Source of the DNA: Lolium rigidum
Lineage: Eukaryota > Streptophyta > Magnoliopsida > Poales > Poaceae
Direction of reading: 5' to 3'
Assembly: GCF_022539505.1 (NCBI RefSeq)
Contig: NC_061510.1
Span: forward strand, 37,039,047-37,103,046
Length of the DNA: 64,000 bases
Positions within the stretch are counted from its first letter, which is position 1. The number at the start of each line of letters is the position of its first letter. The notes below the pieces were generated by a model. That model saw only the letters and a program-made list of their open reading frames with translations, was not told the DNA's origin and searched no databases. A program made the translations under genes and the position numbers. Below are positions 10,501 to 21,777 of the stretch, piece after piece.

Positions 10501-11494
10501 ATGCCTACATTATTAATAGACTTGATGTTCTGTCTTAATGCTATTTCAATCCTATCAATTGCCCAACTGTAATTTGTTCACCCAACACTGGTTATTGGAG
10601 AGTTGCCACTAGTGTAGATAGCTGGGAACCCCGGTCCATCTCTTATGATCATATACTCGTTCTACATGACATTGGAAGTAGTATCAACTATTTTCTGGTG
10701 CCATTGCTCTCATATTACTGCTACTCTGCTCGTGTTACTGTTACTACTCTGCTCTCATATTACTTCTGCTTTCACATCACCCCTGTTACTAGTGCTTTTC
10801 CGAGTGCGACTGAATTGACAACTCAGTTGTTAAGGCTTATAAGTATTCTTTACCTCCCCTTGTGTCGAATCAATAAATTTGGGTTTTACTTCCCTCGAAG
10901 ACTGTTGCGATCCCCTATACTTGTGGGTTATCAGTACCCAATTCGTCGGGTTTCGTGATCATACCAAAAAGCTGGAAGGTACTATCTTCATCCGCCTCCT
11001 TTGTTGCATGTACTCCACTATTTTTGTCATAATCATTTGATTGTCGCTTATTTTGCCAGGAGAGCTTGCGGAAGCCAATAAGCGTGCTAACGCTCTTGCT
11101 ACCAAGTTGGAGCAGAGCGAAAAGACCCGTAAGAAAGCTGAAGCCGATGCTGCCGCCGTCGAAGATCTTCGAAAAAGACTTCATGATGCGGAAACTACTT
11201 TGAGCGAGAATATAGAACAACAATCTGCTCGAGAAACAGAGATCCTCACTCGCCTGGAGTCGCAGAGTTGACGTTTTGTTAGTAAGTGCTTTGATCCCTG
11301 CTGTTTTTCTCGGGTTACTTCATATTTTCCGAGCATGTTATTTACGAGCTACCCTTTGTTTGTCTTCAGGGAGAACTCATCAAGACTATGAAGTGGATGG
11401 TCCTGAAGGCGACGAGCTTCTCGACGCACTGACTCTTCTTGAAATTCATGGGGATGAAGCACGCGAAGGCCTTGCTGACGCTGAGGCAGGTCTG
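7537..11494 (+). pseudogene. Antisense gene of Tat element, Transposase_28 (putative gypsy-type transposon) protein
   Basis: Exon 1 starts with MPPRIRLTRHITPESK. It carries the Transposase_28 family pattern, including 'FVDHLIRGLSPPIHEFL', 'LHQLTPNSILHVSIFITLCE' and a GGVVICVRPDVEYFDVKFPDS-like segment. Exons read from splice signals are 7537-8469, 8593-8910, 8998-9235, 9372-9404 joined to 10939-10978 across a solo LTR, 11060-11281, and 11370-11494 (cut by an LTR). The C-terminal exons give an Ala/Glu-rich coiled coil ('LAEANKRANALATKLEQSEK') and a 'LLDALTLLEIHGDEAREGL' segment. The damage is an in-frame TGA at 8137-8139, a shift near 8690, a TGA in exon 5, the solo LTR and the lost 3' end. 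The family is found antisense between pol and the 3' LTR in grass Tat elements. Its function is unknown and it is not shown to be a transposase. Confidence 0.85.
9405..10933 (+). mobile_element. Solo LTR (Athila-like family C relative) inside an exon
   Basis: It is 1529 bp, starting TGATACGTCTCCAACGTACC and ending CTTGTGGGTTATCA. It is flanked by perfect 5-bp duplications GTACC (9400-9404 and 10934-10938). Removing it restores the reading frame of the antisense gene across 'ctcggtacccaattcg'. A TATA-like tatttaa lies at 9773-9779. No internal sequence remains, so LTR-LTR recombination has excised it. The LTR 3' end is nearly the same as that of the element at 56444. Confidence 0.93.
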
Positions 11495-13203
11495 TGATGT
11501 CTACGGGTGCTTCTATTCTTGTAGACAGTGTTGGGCCTCCAAGAGCAGAGGTTTGTAGAACAGCAGCAAGTTTCCCTTAAGTGGATCACCCAAGATTTAT
11601 CGAACTCGGGGAGGAAGAGGTCAAAGATATCCCTCTCAAGCAACCCTGCAACCACAAAGCAAGAAGTCTCTTGTGTCCCCAACACACCTAATAGGTGCAC
11701 TAGTTCGGCGAAGAGATAGTGAAATACAGGTGGTATGAATAAGTATGAGCAGTAGTAACGGCGCCAGAAAAGTGCTTGTTGGCGTGCAGTTGATGGTAGT
11801 AATATTGCAGGAAGTAAACATGTAACAGAACAGTAAACAAGCAGCGATAGCGATATTTAGGAACAAGGCCTAGGGATCATACTTTCACTAGTGGACACTC
11901 TCAACATTGATCACATAACAGAATAAATAAATAGATGCTAGACTCTACACCCTCTTGTTGGATGATGAACACCACTAACTGTGTAGGATTACACGAACCC
12001 TCAATGCCGGAGTTAACAAGCTCCACAATATTCAATGTTCATATTTAAGTAACCTTAGAGTGCATGACAGATCAACATAACCAAACCAAGTACTAACATA
12101 GCATGCACACTATCACCTTCACACTACGAAAGGAGGCATAGATCACATCAATACCATCATAGCAATAGTTAACTTCATAATCTACAAGAGATCACAATCA
12201 TAGCCTACGCCAAGTACTACACGATGCACACACTTGTCACCATTACACCGTGCGGGAGGAATAAACTACTTTAATAACATCACTAGAGTAGCACGCAGAT
12301 ATATTGTGATACAAAACACATTGCAATCATAAAGAGATATAAATAAGCACTTCACTATGCCATTCATAACGCGAATAAGTATTCTGTGAAATATAGCCTA
12401 AGAGACCCACACGGTGCACACACTCGTCACCTTTACACACGTGGGACAAGGAGTCTCCAGGAGATCACATAAGTAAAATCCACTTGACTAGCATAATGAC
12501 ATCTAGATTACAAGCATCATCATATGAATCTCAATCATGTAAGGCAGCTCATGAGATTATTGTATTGAAGTACATAGGAGAGAGATGAACCACATAGCTA
12601 CCGGTACAGCCCCGAGCCTCGATGGAGAACTACTCCCTCCTCATGGGAGACAACAGCGTTGGTGAAGATGGCGGTGGTGTTGATGGAGAAGCCTTCCGGG
12701 GGCACTTCCCCGTCCCGGCGGCGTGCCGGAACAGAGACTCCTGTCCCCCAGATCTTGGCTTCGCGATGGCGGCTCTGGAAGGTTTTCTCTGGTTTCGTCC
12801 AACGTGGTCGAGGTTTTAGGTCAGGGATGACTAAATAGGCGAAGAGGCGGAGTCGGAGGGGCCACAGGGGACCCACACACTAGGGGGGCGCGCCCCCCCT
12901 GGGCCGCGCCGCCCTGTGGGGTGGGGCCCCCTGGCTCCCCTCTGGCCTTTCTCCGGTGCTCTGGAAGCTTCCGGGAATTATAAGATCTTCGGTGTTGATT
13001 TCGTCCGATTTCGAAAATATTTCCTTACTAGGATTTACGAAACCAAAAACAGCAGAAAACGACAAGCGGCCTTTCGGCATCTCGTCAATAGGTTAGTTCC
13101 GGAAAACGCATAAATATGACATAAAGTATGCATAAAACATGTAGATATCATCAATAATGTGGCATGGAACATAAGAAATTATCGATACGTCGGAGACGTA
13201 TCG
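11495..13203 (-). mobile_element. 3' LTR of Athila-like element B
   Basis: On the minus strand it begins (C/T)GATACGTCTCCGACGTATC at 13203 and ends ACCCGTAGACATCA at 11495. The 1709-bp LTR is preceded on the minus strand by the polypurine tract CTAAGCTTGGGGATGC. The first base of the expected TG is C here. The first roughly 180 bases match the LTRs at 20205 and 23594 closely, while the 3' half is of a different type. The left flank gtctg has no partner at the far end of the composite (tccag at 21778). Confidence 0.85.
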
Positions 13204-15289
13204 GCATCCCCAAGCTTAGTTCTCGCTCGTCCCGAGCGAGTAAACGATAACAAAGATAATTTCCGGAGTGACATGCCATCATAACCTTGATCATACTATT
13301 GTAAGCATATGTAATGAATGCAGCAATCAAAACAATGGTAATGACATGAGTAAACAAATGAATCATAAAGCAAAGACTTTTCATGAATAGTACTTTCAAG
13401 ACAAGCATCAATAAGTCTTGCATAAGAGTTAACTCATAAAGCAATAAATCAAAGTAAAGGTATTGAAGCAACACAAAGGAAGATTAAGTTTCAGCGGTTG
13501 CTTTCAACTTATAACATGTATATCTCATGGATAGTTGTCAATGCAAAGTAATATAACAAGTGCAATATGCAAGTATGTAGGAATCAATGCACGGTTCACA
13601 CAAGTGTTTGCTTCTTGAGATGGAGAGAAATAGGTGAACTGACTCAACATAAAAGGTAAAAGAATGGCCCTTCGCAGAGGAAGCATTGATTGCTATATTT
13701 GTGCTAGAGCTTTGGTTTTGAAAACAAGAAACAATTTTGTCAACGGTAGTAATAAAGCATATGTATCATGTAAATTATATCTTACAAGTTGCAAGCCTCA
13801 TGCATAGTATACTAATAGTGCCCGCACCTTGTCCTAATTAGCTTGGATTACCGGGATTGTCATCGCAATACACATGTTTTAACCAAGTGTCACAAAGGGG
13901 TACCTCTATGCCGCCTGTACAAAGGTCTAAGGAGAAAGCTCGCATTTGGATTTCTCGCTTTTGATTATTCTCAACTTAGACATCCATACCGGGACAACAT
14001 AGACAACAGATAATGGACTCCTCTTTAATGCATAAGCATGTAGCAACAATTAATGTTCTCATATGAGATTGAGGATATATGTCCAAAACTGAAACTTCCA
14101 CCATGATTCATGGCTTTAGTTAGCAACCCAATGTTCTTCTCTAACAGTATGCATGCTCTAACCATTAAATGAGTGGTAAATCTCCCTTACTTCAGACAAG
14201 ACGGACATGCATAGCAACTCACATGATATTCAACAAAGAGTAGTTGATGGCGTCCCCAGGAACATGGTTATCGCACAACAAGCAACTTAATAAGAGATAA
14301 AGTGCATAAGTACATATTCAATACCACAATAGTTTTTAAGGCTATTTTGTCCCATGAGCTATATATTGCAAAGGCGAATGATGGAAATTTAAAGGTAGCA
14401 CTCAAGCAATTTACTTTGGAATGGCGGAGAAATACCATGTAGTAGGTAGGTATGGTGGACACAAATGGCATAGTGGTTGGCTCAAGGATTTTGGATGCAT
14501 GAGAAGTATTCCCTCTCGATACAAGGTTTAGGCTAGCAAGGTTATTTGAAACAAACACAAGGATGAACCGGTGCAGCAAAACTCACATAAAATACATATT
14601 GTAAACATTATAAGACTCTACACCGTCTTCCTTGTTGTTCAAAACTCAATACTAGAAATTATCTAGACTTTAGAGAGACCAAATATGCAAACCAAATTTT
14701 AGCAAGCTCTATGTATTTCTTCATTAATGGGTTCAAAGTATATGATGCAAGAGATTAAACATGAGCACAACAATTGCCAAGTATCAAATTATTCAAGACA
14801 TTTTAGAATTACTACATGTAGCATTTCCCGATTCCAACCATATAACAATCTAACGAAGAAGATTCAACCTTCGCCATGAATACTATGAGTAAAGCCTTAA
14901 GGACATATTTGTCCATATGCAACAGCGGAGCGTGTCTCTCTCCCACACAATGAATGCTAGGATCCATTTTATTCAAACAAAAACAAAAACAAAAACAAAA
15001 ACAAACCGACGCTCCAAGCAAAGCACATAAAATGTGATGGAATAAAAATATAGTTTCAGGTGAGGAACCTGATAATGTTATCGATGAAGAAGGGGATGCC
15101 CAAGGCATCCCCAAGCTTAGACGCTTGAGTCTTCTTAAAATATGCAGGGGTGAACCACCGGGGCATCCCCAAGCTTAGAGCTTTCACTCTCCTTGATCGT
15201 ATTGCATCATTTCCCTCTCTTGATCCTTGAAAACTTCCTCCACACCAAACTCAAAACAACTCATTAGAGGGTTAGTGCACAATAAAAAT

Positions 15290-15511
15290 TTACATGTTCA
15301 GAGGTGACATAATCATTCTTAACACTTCTGGACATTGCACAAAGCTACTGGACATTAATGGAACAAAGAAATTCATCCAACATAGCAAAAGAGGCAATAC
15401 GAAATAAAAGGCAGAATCTGTCAAAACAGAACAGTTCGTAAACACGAATTTTAAAGTGGCACCAGACTTGCTCAGATGAAAATTCCCAAATTGAATGAAA
15501 GTTGCGTACAT
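15290..15511 (-). other. Small conserved open frame in element B 3' region
   Basis: A 73-codon frame starting MYATFIQFGNFHLSKSGA. A similar frame is present at 26658-26897 in the complete element, and a frameshifted one lies at 18567-19025. It is not a known domain. It lies inside the conserved non-coding module, so the open frame may simply follow from recent common origin. Confidence 0.3.
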
Positions 15512-15810
15512 ATCTGAGGATCACGCACGTAAATTGGCAGATTTTTCTGAGTTACCTACAGAGAATTCTGCCCAGATTCGTGACAGACAGAAAATTTGTT
15601 TCTGCGCAGTAATCCAAATCTAGTATCAACCTTGCTATCAAAGACTTTACTTGGCACAACAATGCAATAAAATAAGATAAGGAGAGGTTGCTACAGTAGT
15701 AACAACTTCCAAGACTCAAATATAAAACAAAAGTACTGTAGTAAAATAAAAACATGGGTTATCTCCCAAGAAGTGCTTTCTTTATAGCCATTAAGATGGG
15801 CTCAGCAGTT

Positions 15811-16485
15811 TTAATGATGCTCACATGAAAAATAGAGTATGAAGCAAAAGAGAGCATCAAGAAGCAAATTCAAAATAAATTTAAGCCTAACATGCTTCCT
15901 ATGCATAGGAATCTTGTAAATAAACAAATTCATGAAGCACGATGCAACAAGCATAGAAAGATAAAACAAGTGTAACTTTAAAAATTTCAGCATATAAAGA
16001 GGTGTTTTAGTAACATGAAAACTTCTACAACCATATTTTCCTCTCTCATAATAACTTTCAGTGGCATCATGAGCAAACTCAACAATATAACTATCACATA
16101 AAGCATTCTTATCATGAGTCTCATGCATAAAATTATTACTACTCCCAACATAAGCATAGTCATTCTTATTAATTGTAGTGGGAGCAAATTCAACAAAGTA
16201 GCTATCATTATTATTCTCATCAAGTGTAGGAGGCATAGTATTATCAAAGTAAATTTTCTCCTCAATGCTTGGGGGACTAAAAATATCATGCTCATCAAAG
16301 CCAGCTTCCCCAAGCTTAGAATTTTCCATAGCATTAGCAACAATGGTGTTCAAAGCATTCATACTAATAACATTCCCATTAGCATGCATAAGTTCCATGG
16401 GTTTTTTAATTTTCTCTTCAAACACATCATGTCCTAATTCAAGATAAAGTTCATAAAGATCTCTCATTTTGTTGTTGTCTTCCAT
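15811..16485 (-). CDS. Element B protein of unknown function, 224 codons
   Basis: It starts MEDNNKMRDLYELYLELGHD. The first half is acidic, with repeated Tyr/Val/Glu-Phe-Ala segments such as 'SYFVEFAPTTINKNDYAYVG'. The C-terminal third is hydrophobic, with a 'LYMLKFLKLHLFYLSMLVAS' stretch and a second one near the end. These suggest one or two membrane segments. Similar frames are common in Athila/Sabrina-like elements of grasses, lying between the LTR and the long 3' non-coding half. Plant Athila elements often have an env-like ORF with membrane segments, but I see no evidence that this one acts as an envelope. The upstream part ends 93 bases before the N gap. Confidence 0.5.
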   Translation of the reverse strand: MEDNNKMRDLYELYLELGHDVFEEKIKKPMELMHANGNVISMNALNTIVANAMENSKLGEAGFDEHDIFSPPSIEEKIYFDNTMPPTLDENNNDSYFVEFAPTTINKNDYAYVGSSNNFMHETHDKNALCDSYIVEFAHDATESYYERGKYGCRSFHVTKTPLYMLKFLKLHLFYLSMLVASCFMNLFIYKIPMHRKHVRLKFILNLLLDALFCFILYFSCEHH

Positions 16486-16578
16486 TAAGCCTTACCAGTG
16501 TAAAACAAGAGACAAAAAGATGCAATTGCAGGATCTAAAGGAAATAGCTTCGAGCACACACACAACGGTAACAAAAGT

Positions 16579-16678
16579 NNNNNNNNNNNNNNNNNNNNNN
16601 NNNNNNNNNNNNNNNNNNNNNNNNNNNNNNNNNNNNNNNNNNNNNNNNNNNNNNNNNNNNNNNNNNNNNNNNNNNNNN
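16579..16678. other. Assembly gap (100 N)
   Basis: The bases after the gap (actttcaagacaagcatcaa) repeat those at 13391. The gap therefore lies where element B meets another related element, and the real junction is hidden. Confidence 0.99.
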
Positions 16679-19085
16679 AATAATACTTTCAAGACAAGCA
16701 TCAATAAGACTTGCATAAGAGTTACTCATAAAGCAATAAATTTAAAGTAAAGGTATTGAAGCAACACAAAGGAAGATTAAGTTTCAGCAGTTGCTTTCAA
16801 CTTCAACATGTATATCTCATGGATAATTGTCAACACAAAGTAATATAACAGGTGCAATAGGTAAACATGTAAGAATCAATGCACACAGTTGACACAAGTG
16901 TTTGCTTCTAAGATAGAAAGAATAGGCAAACTGACTCAACAATAAAGTAGAAGAAAGGCCCTTCGCAGAGGAAGCATGGATTACTATATTTGTGCTAGAG
17001 CTTTTCATTTTGAAAACATAGAAACAATTTTGTCAATGGTAGTAATAAAGCATATGTGTTATGTATAAGATATCTTATAAGTTGCAAGCCTCATGCATAG
17101 TATACCAATAGTGCCCGCACCTTGTCCTAATTAGCTTGGATTAACACGGATTATCATTGCATAGCATATGTTTCAACCAAGTGTCACAAAGGGGTACCTC
17201 TATGCCGCTGTACAAAGGTCTAAGGAGAAAGCTCGCATTGGATTTCTCGCTTTTGATTATTCTCAACTTAGACATCCATACCGGGACAACATAGACAACA
17301 GATAATGGACTCCTCTTTAATGCATAAGCATTCAACAACGATTAATTTTCTCATAAGAGATTGAGGATTAGTTGTCCAAGCTGAAACTTCCACCATGAAT
17401 CATGGCTTTAGTTAGCGGCCCAATGTTCTTCTCTAACGGTATGCATACTCAAACCATTTGATCATGAAAATCGCCCTTACTTCAGACAAGACGAACATGC
17501 ATAGCAACTCACATGATATTCAACAAAGGTAAAAGTTGATGGCGTCCCCAGAAACATGGTTACCACTCAACAAGCAACTTATTAAGAAATAAGACACATA
17601 AGTACATATTCTTCACCACGATAGTTTTTAAGGCTATTTGTCCCATGAGCTATATATTGCAAAGGCAAAGAAGAGAAGTTTTAAAGGTAGCACTCAAGTA
17701 ATTTACTTTGGAATGGCGGAGAAATACCATGTGGTAGGTAGGTATGGTGGACACAAATGGCATAGTTATTGGCTGAAGAATTTGGATGCACGAGAAGAAT
17801 TCCTCTCAATACAAGGCTAGGCTAGCAAGGTTGTTTGAAGCAAACTCAAGTATAAATGGTGCAGCAAAGCTCACATATGAACATATTGTAACTATTATAA
17901 GACTTTACATTGTCTCCTTGTTGTTCAAACACCTCAACCGAGAAAATATCTAGACTCTAGAGATCAATCATGCAAACCAAATTTTAACAAGCTCTATGTA
18001 GTTATTCATTAATGAGTACAAGGTACATGATGCAAGAGCTTAAACAAGATCTATATGAGCACAACAATTGCCAAGTATCACATTATTCAAGACATTAAAC
18101 CATTTACCACATGCGGCATTTTCCGTTTCCAACCATATAACAATGAACGAGGTAGTTCAACCTTCGCAATGAACATTAAAGATGAAGCTAAGAACATATG
18201 TGTTCATACAAAACAGCGGAGCGTGTCTCTCTCCCAAACAAAGAATGCTAGGATTCGATTTTATTCAAACAAAACAAAAATAAAAACAAACAGACGCTCC
18301 AAGTAAAGCACATAAGATGTGACGGAATAAAAATATAGTTTCACTAGAGAAACCTGATAAGTTGTCGATGAAGAAGGGATGCCTTGGGCATCCCCAAGCT
18401 TAGACGCTTGAGTCTTCTTAAAATATGCAGGGATGAACCACGGGGCATCCCCAAGCTTTGACTTTTCACTCTTCTTGATCATATTGTATCATCCTCCTCT
18501 CTTGACCCTTGAAAACTTCCTCCACACCAAACTCGAAACAAACTCATTAGAGGGTCAGTGCATAATTCATATATTCAGAGGTGACATAATCATTCTTAAC
18601 ACTTCTGAACATTGCACAAAGCTACTGAAAATTAATGGAACAAAGAAATCCATCAAACATAGCAAAACAGGCAATGCAAATAAAAGGCAGAATCTGTCAA
18701 AACAGAACAGTCCGTAAAGACGAATTTTAAAATGGAACCAGACTTGCTCAGATGAAAATTCCCAAATTGAATGAAAGTTGCGTACATATCTGAGGATCAC
18801 GCACGTAAATTGGCAGATTTTTTTTATTTTTCTACAGGGACTACTGCTCAAATTCGTGACAACAAGAAATCTGTTACTGCGCAGTAATCCAAATCTAGTA
18901 TTAGCTTTACTATCAAAGACTTTACTTGGCACAACAATGTAATAAAATAAAGATAAGGAGAGGTTGCTACAGTTGTAACAACTTCCAAGACTCAAATATA
19001 AAACAAAGTACTGTAGTAAAAACATGGGTTGTCTCCCATAAGCGCTTTTCTTTAACGCCTTTCAGCTAGGCGCAGAAAGTGTACA

Positions 19086-19958
19086 TCAAGTATTATCAAG
19101 AGATGAAGCATTGGCATTACCTTGGGCTTTATGCATACCCTTCTTATTCTTTTTCTTACTCTTTGGTTGAGGGAATACATGTCTACCTCCGGGTGTAGAG
19201 GTGAATTTTATGGTGCCTTCTCCCACATCTATGATTGCTCCCAATAGTTTCAGCAGGGATCTTCCAAGTGTGATTTGTCCTGTTCCTACACATTCAATAA
19301 CAAGGTAATCAGTGGATACTGTTCTTCCAAGAATGGTTGTGTGCACACGCTCGGCTATTCCCTTAGGAATTATAACAGAGTTATCAATAAGAGTTATTCC
19401 TTCTCCCCCTTCAACGAGTCCCCAAAGTGTCAAAGATTCATAAATACTCTTAGGCATAAGGCAAAATTCAGACATAATATCACAACGGGCATGAAAAGTT
19501 TCACCACCAATAACAACTTTAATAGTAGGGTCCCATTTTGAAGGTTCAGAGTTCACTAAAACTTGATCAAGACGGTTACGAACATAACTATAATTTTCTT
19601 TCAAGTAAGATGCACTTGTCTCAAGAGTGTTTAATCTATTATAAATGCTAATAAGGGCTGAATCAAAGTTATTAGCTGAACTATGTGATGCAACCAATTT
19701 CTTTATGGCATTAAAAGCTTGATCCCCATTGCAATGAAGGAAATCTCCTCCCACTACAGCATTTAAGGCATATCTATAGCGAATCATAAGCCCAAAATAA
19801 AAGTTACTAAGGAGCAAACTTAGAGTCATTTGAGGTTCAGCTTTACGATAGGAATCAAAAATTCTAGACCAAGCATCTTTAAAACTCTCCTCATCCCCTT
19901 GTTTGAAAGTAAAGACTAATTCCTCAAGTGAGGAAGTAACAGGTACAGAGCTAGACAT
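19086..19958 (-). CDS. Gag / protease-like protein of element A
   Basis: The 290-codon frame starts MSSSVPVTSSLEELVFTFKQ. The first half is a gag-like domain ('FKDAWSRIF', 'LSLLLSNFYFGL', 'GDQAFNAIKKLVASH'). The second half, from about residue 150, is related to the retroviral-type aspartic protease. It keeps the 'LGRSLLKLLGAIIDVG' segment and the 'EFCLMPKSIYESL' segment that follows the active site. Where a working enzyme has Asp-(Ser/Thr)-Gly there is 'CDIMSEF', so catalysis is doubtful. It ends with a Lys-rich tail. The intact frame suggests a young copy. It should supply capsid, while RT and integrase must come from another element. Confidence 0.8.
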   Translation of the reverse strand: MSSSVPVTSSLEELVFTFKQGDEESFKDAWSRIFDSYRKAEPQMTLSLLLSNFYFGLMIRYRYALNAVVGGDFLHCNGDQAFNAIKKLVASHSSANNFDSALISIYNRLNTLETSASYLKENYSYVRNRLDQVLVNSEPSKWDPTIKVVIGGETFHARCDIMSEFCLMPKSIYESLTLWGLVEGGEGITLIDNSVIIPKGIAERVHTTILGRTVSTDYLVIECVGTGQITLGRSLLKLLGAIIDVGEGTIKFTSTPGGRHVFPQPKSKKKNKKGMHKAQGNANASSLDNT

Positions 19959-20180
19959 GATAACAAAACAAAGTAAATGCAAGTGACTATTTTTTTTGTG
20001 TTTTTAATATAGAGAACGCAAACAAGATAATAAATAAAGTAAAACTAGCAACTAATTTTTTTGTGTGTTTTGTTTAAGTGCAGCAAACAAAGTAGTAAAT
20101 AAAATAAAGCAAAGCAAGACAAAAACAAAGTAAAGAGATTGGATGTGGGAGACTCCCCTTGCAGCGTGTCTTTATCTCCC

Positions 20181-20198
20181 CGGCAACGGCGCCAGAAA
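20181..20198 (-). promoter_or_regulatory. Primer-binding site of element A
   Basis: The minus strand reads TGGCGCCGTTGCCGGGGA just inside the LTR end. The same motif occurs at 25209, 48862 and 57853. It fits the tRNA-Asp-type primer site usual in Athila elements (family knowledge). Confidence 0.8.
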
Positions 20199-20204
20199 TT
20201 TGCT

Positions 20205-21777
20205 TGATGCGTGTAGTTGACACGTCCATTGGGAACCCCAAGAGGAAGGTGTGATGCGCACAGTAGCAAGTTTCCCTCAGTAATAAACCAAGGTTTAATC
20301 GAACCAGTAGGAGTCAAGAAGCACGTTGAAGGTTGATGGTGGCGGAATGTAGTGCGGCGCAACACCAGGGATTCCGGCGCCAACGTGGAACCTGCACATC
20401 ACAATCACATAACTTTGCTCCAACGTAACAGCGAGGTTGTCAATCTCACCGGCTTGATGTAAACAAAGGATTAGATGTATAGTGTGGATGATGATGGTTG
20501 TTTGCAAAGAACAGTAAAGAACAATTGCAGTAGATTGTATTTCAGATGTAAAGAATAGGACCGGGGTCCACAGTTCACTAGTGGTGTCTCTCCCATAAGA
20601 TAGCGGATGTTGGGTGAACAAATTACGGTTGGGCAATTGACAAATAAAGAAGGCATAACAATGCACATACATATATCATGACGAGTACTATGAGATTTAA
20701 TCGGGGCATTACGACAAAGTACATAGACCGCTATCCGACATGCATCTATGCCTAAAAGTCCACTTTCGGGTTATCATCCGAACCCCTTCCGGTATTAAGT
20801 TGCAAGCAACGAGACAATTGCATTAAGTATGGTGCGTAATGTAATCAACACAAATATCCTTAGACAAAGCATCGATGTTTTATCCCTAGTGGCAACGAGA
20901 CATCCACAACCTTAGAACTTTACGTCACTTGTCCCGATTTAATGGAGGCATGAACCCACTATCGAGCATAAATACTCCCTCTTGGAGTCACAAGTATCAA
21001 CTTGGCCAGAGCCTCTACTAGCAACGGAGAGCATGCAAGAACATAAACAACATATATGATAGATTGATAATCAACTTAACATAGTATTCAATATTCATCG
21101 GATCCCAACAAACACAACATGTAGGATTACAAATGGATGATCTTGATATGATAGGCAGCTCACAAGATCTAACATAATAGCACAATGAGGAGAAGACAAC
21201 CATCTAGCTACTGCTATGGACCCATAGTCCAGGGGTGAACTACTCACACATCGATCCGGAGGCGATCATGGCGATGAAGAGACCTCCGGGAGATGATTCC
21301 CCTCTCCGGCGGGGGTGCGGAGGCGATCTCTGAATCCCCGAGATGGGATTGGCGGCGGCGGCGTCTCTGGAAGGTTTTCCGTATCGTGGCTCTCGGTACT
21401 GGGGGTTTCGTGACGGAGGCTTTAAGTAGGCGGAAGGGCGGAGTCGGGAGAGTCACGGGGGCCCCACACAACAGGGCCGCGCCGCCCTAGTGTGGCGGCG
21501 CCCCGTGGCCCCACTTCGTCTCCCCTCCGGTCTTCTGGAAGCTTCGTGGAAAAATAGGCCCCTGGGCGTTGATTTCGTCCAATTCCGAGAATATTTCCTT
21601 TGTAGGATTTCTGAAACCAAAAACAACGAAAAACAGCAACTGGCTCTTCGGCATCTCGTCAATAGGTTAGTGCCGGAAAATGCATAAATATGACATATAA
21701 TGTGTATAAAACATGTGAATATCATCATAAAAGTAGCATGGAACATAAGAAATTATAGATACGTTTGGGACGTATCA
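20205..21777 (-). mobile_element. 5' LTR of Athila-like element A
   Basis: It is 1573 bp. On the minus strand it runs from TGATACGTCCCAAACGTATC at 21777 to TACACGCATCA at 20205. It is the same family as the LTRs at 23594 and 28968. It abuts the Tat second RNase H coding sequence at 21778. Confidence 0.9.

Larger units (their letters stand above)
13204..16578 (-). mobile_element. Internal 3' region of Athila-like element B
   Basis: Mostly non-coding. It is collinear with the 3' half of the element at 23594-30571 (reverse orientation), including the block with 'cagatatgtacgcaacttt'. The polypurine tract is at 13204-13219. Repeated 'aagcttggggatgcc'-type motifs occur near 15090-15180. It runs into the N gap. 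Confidence 0.8.
16679..20204 (-). mobile_element. Internal region of Athila-like element A
   Basis: It is the same family as the complete element at 23594-30571, reversed. It contains the primer site next to the LTR, the gag-like frame and then the non-coding 3' half. Its own polypurine tract and 3' LTR are missing, being beyond the gap or deleted. The stretch 16680-19080 repeats 13390-15800 almost in order, because elements A and B share this 3' module. Confidence 0.85.
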
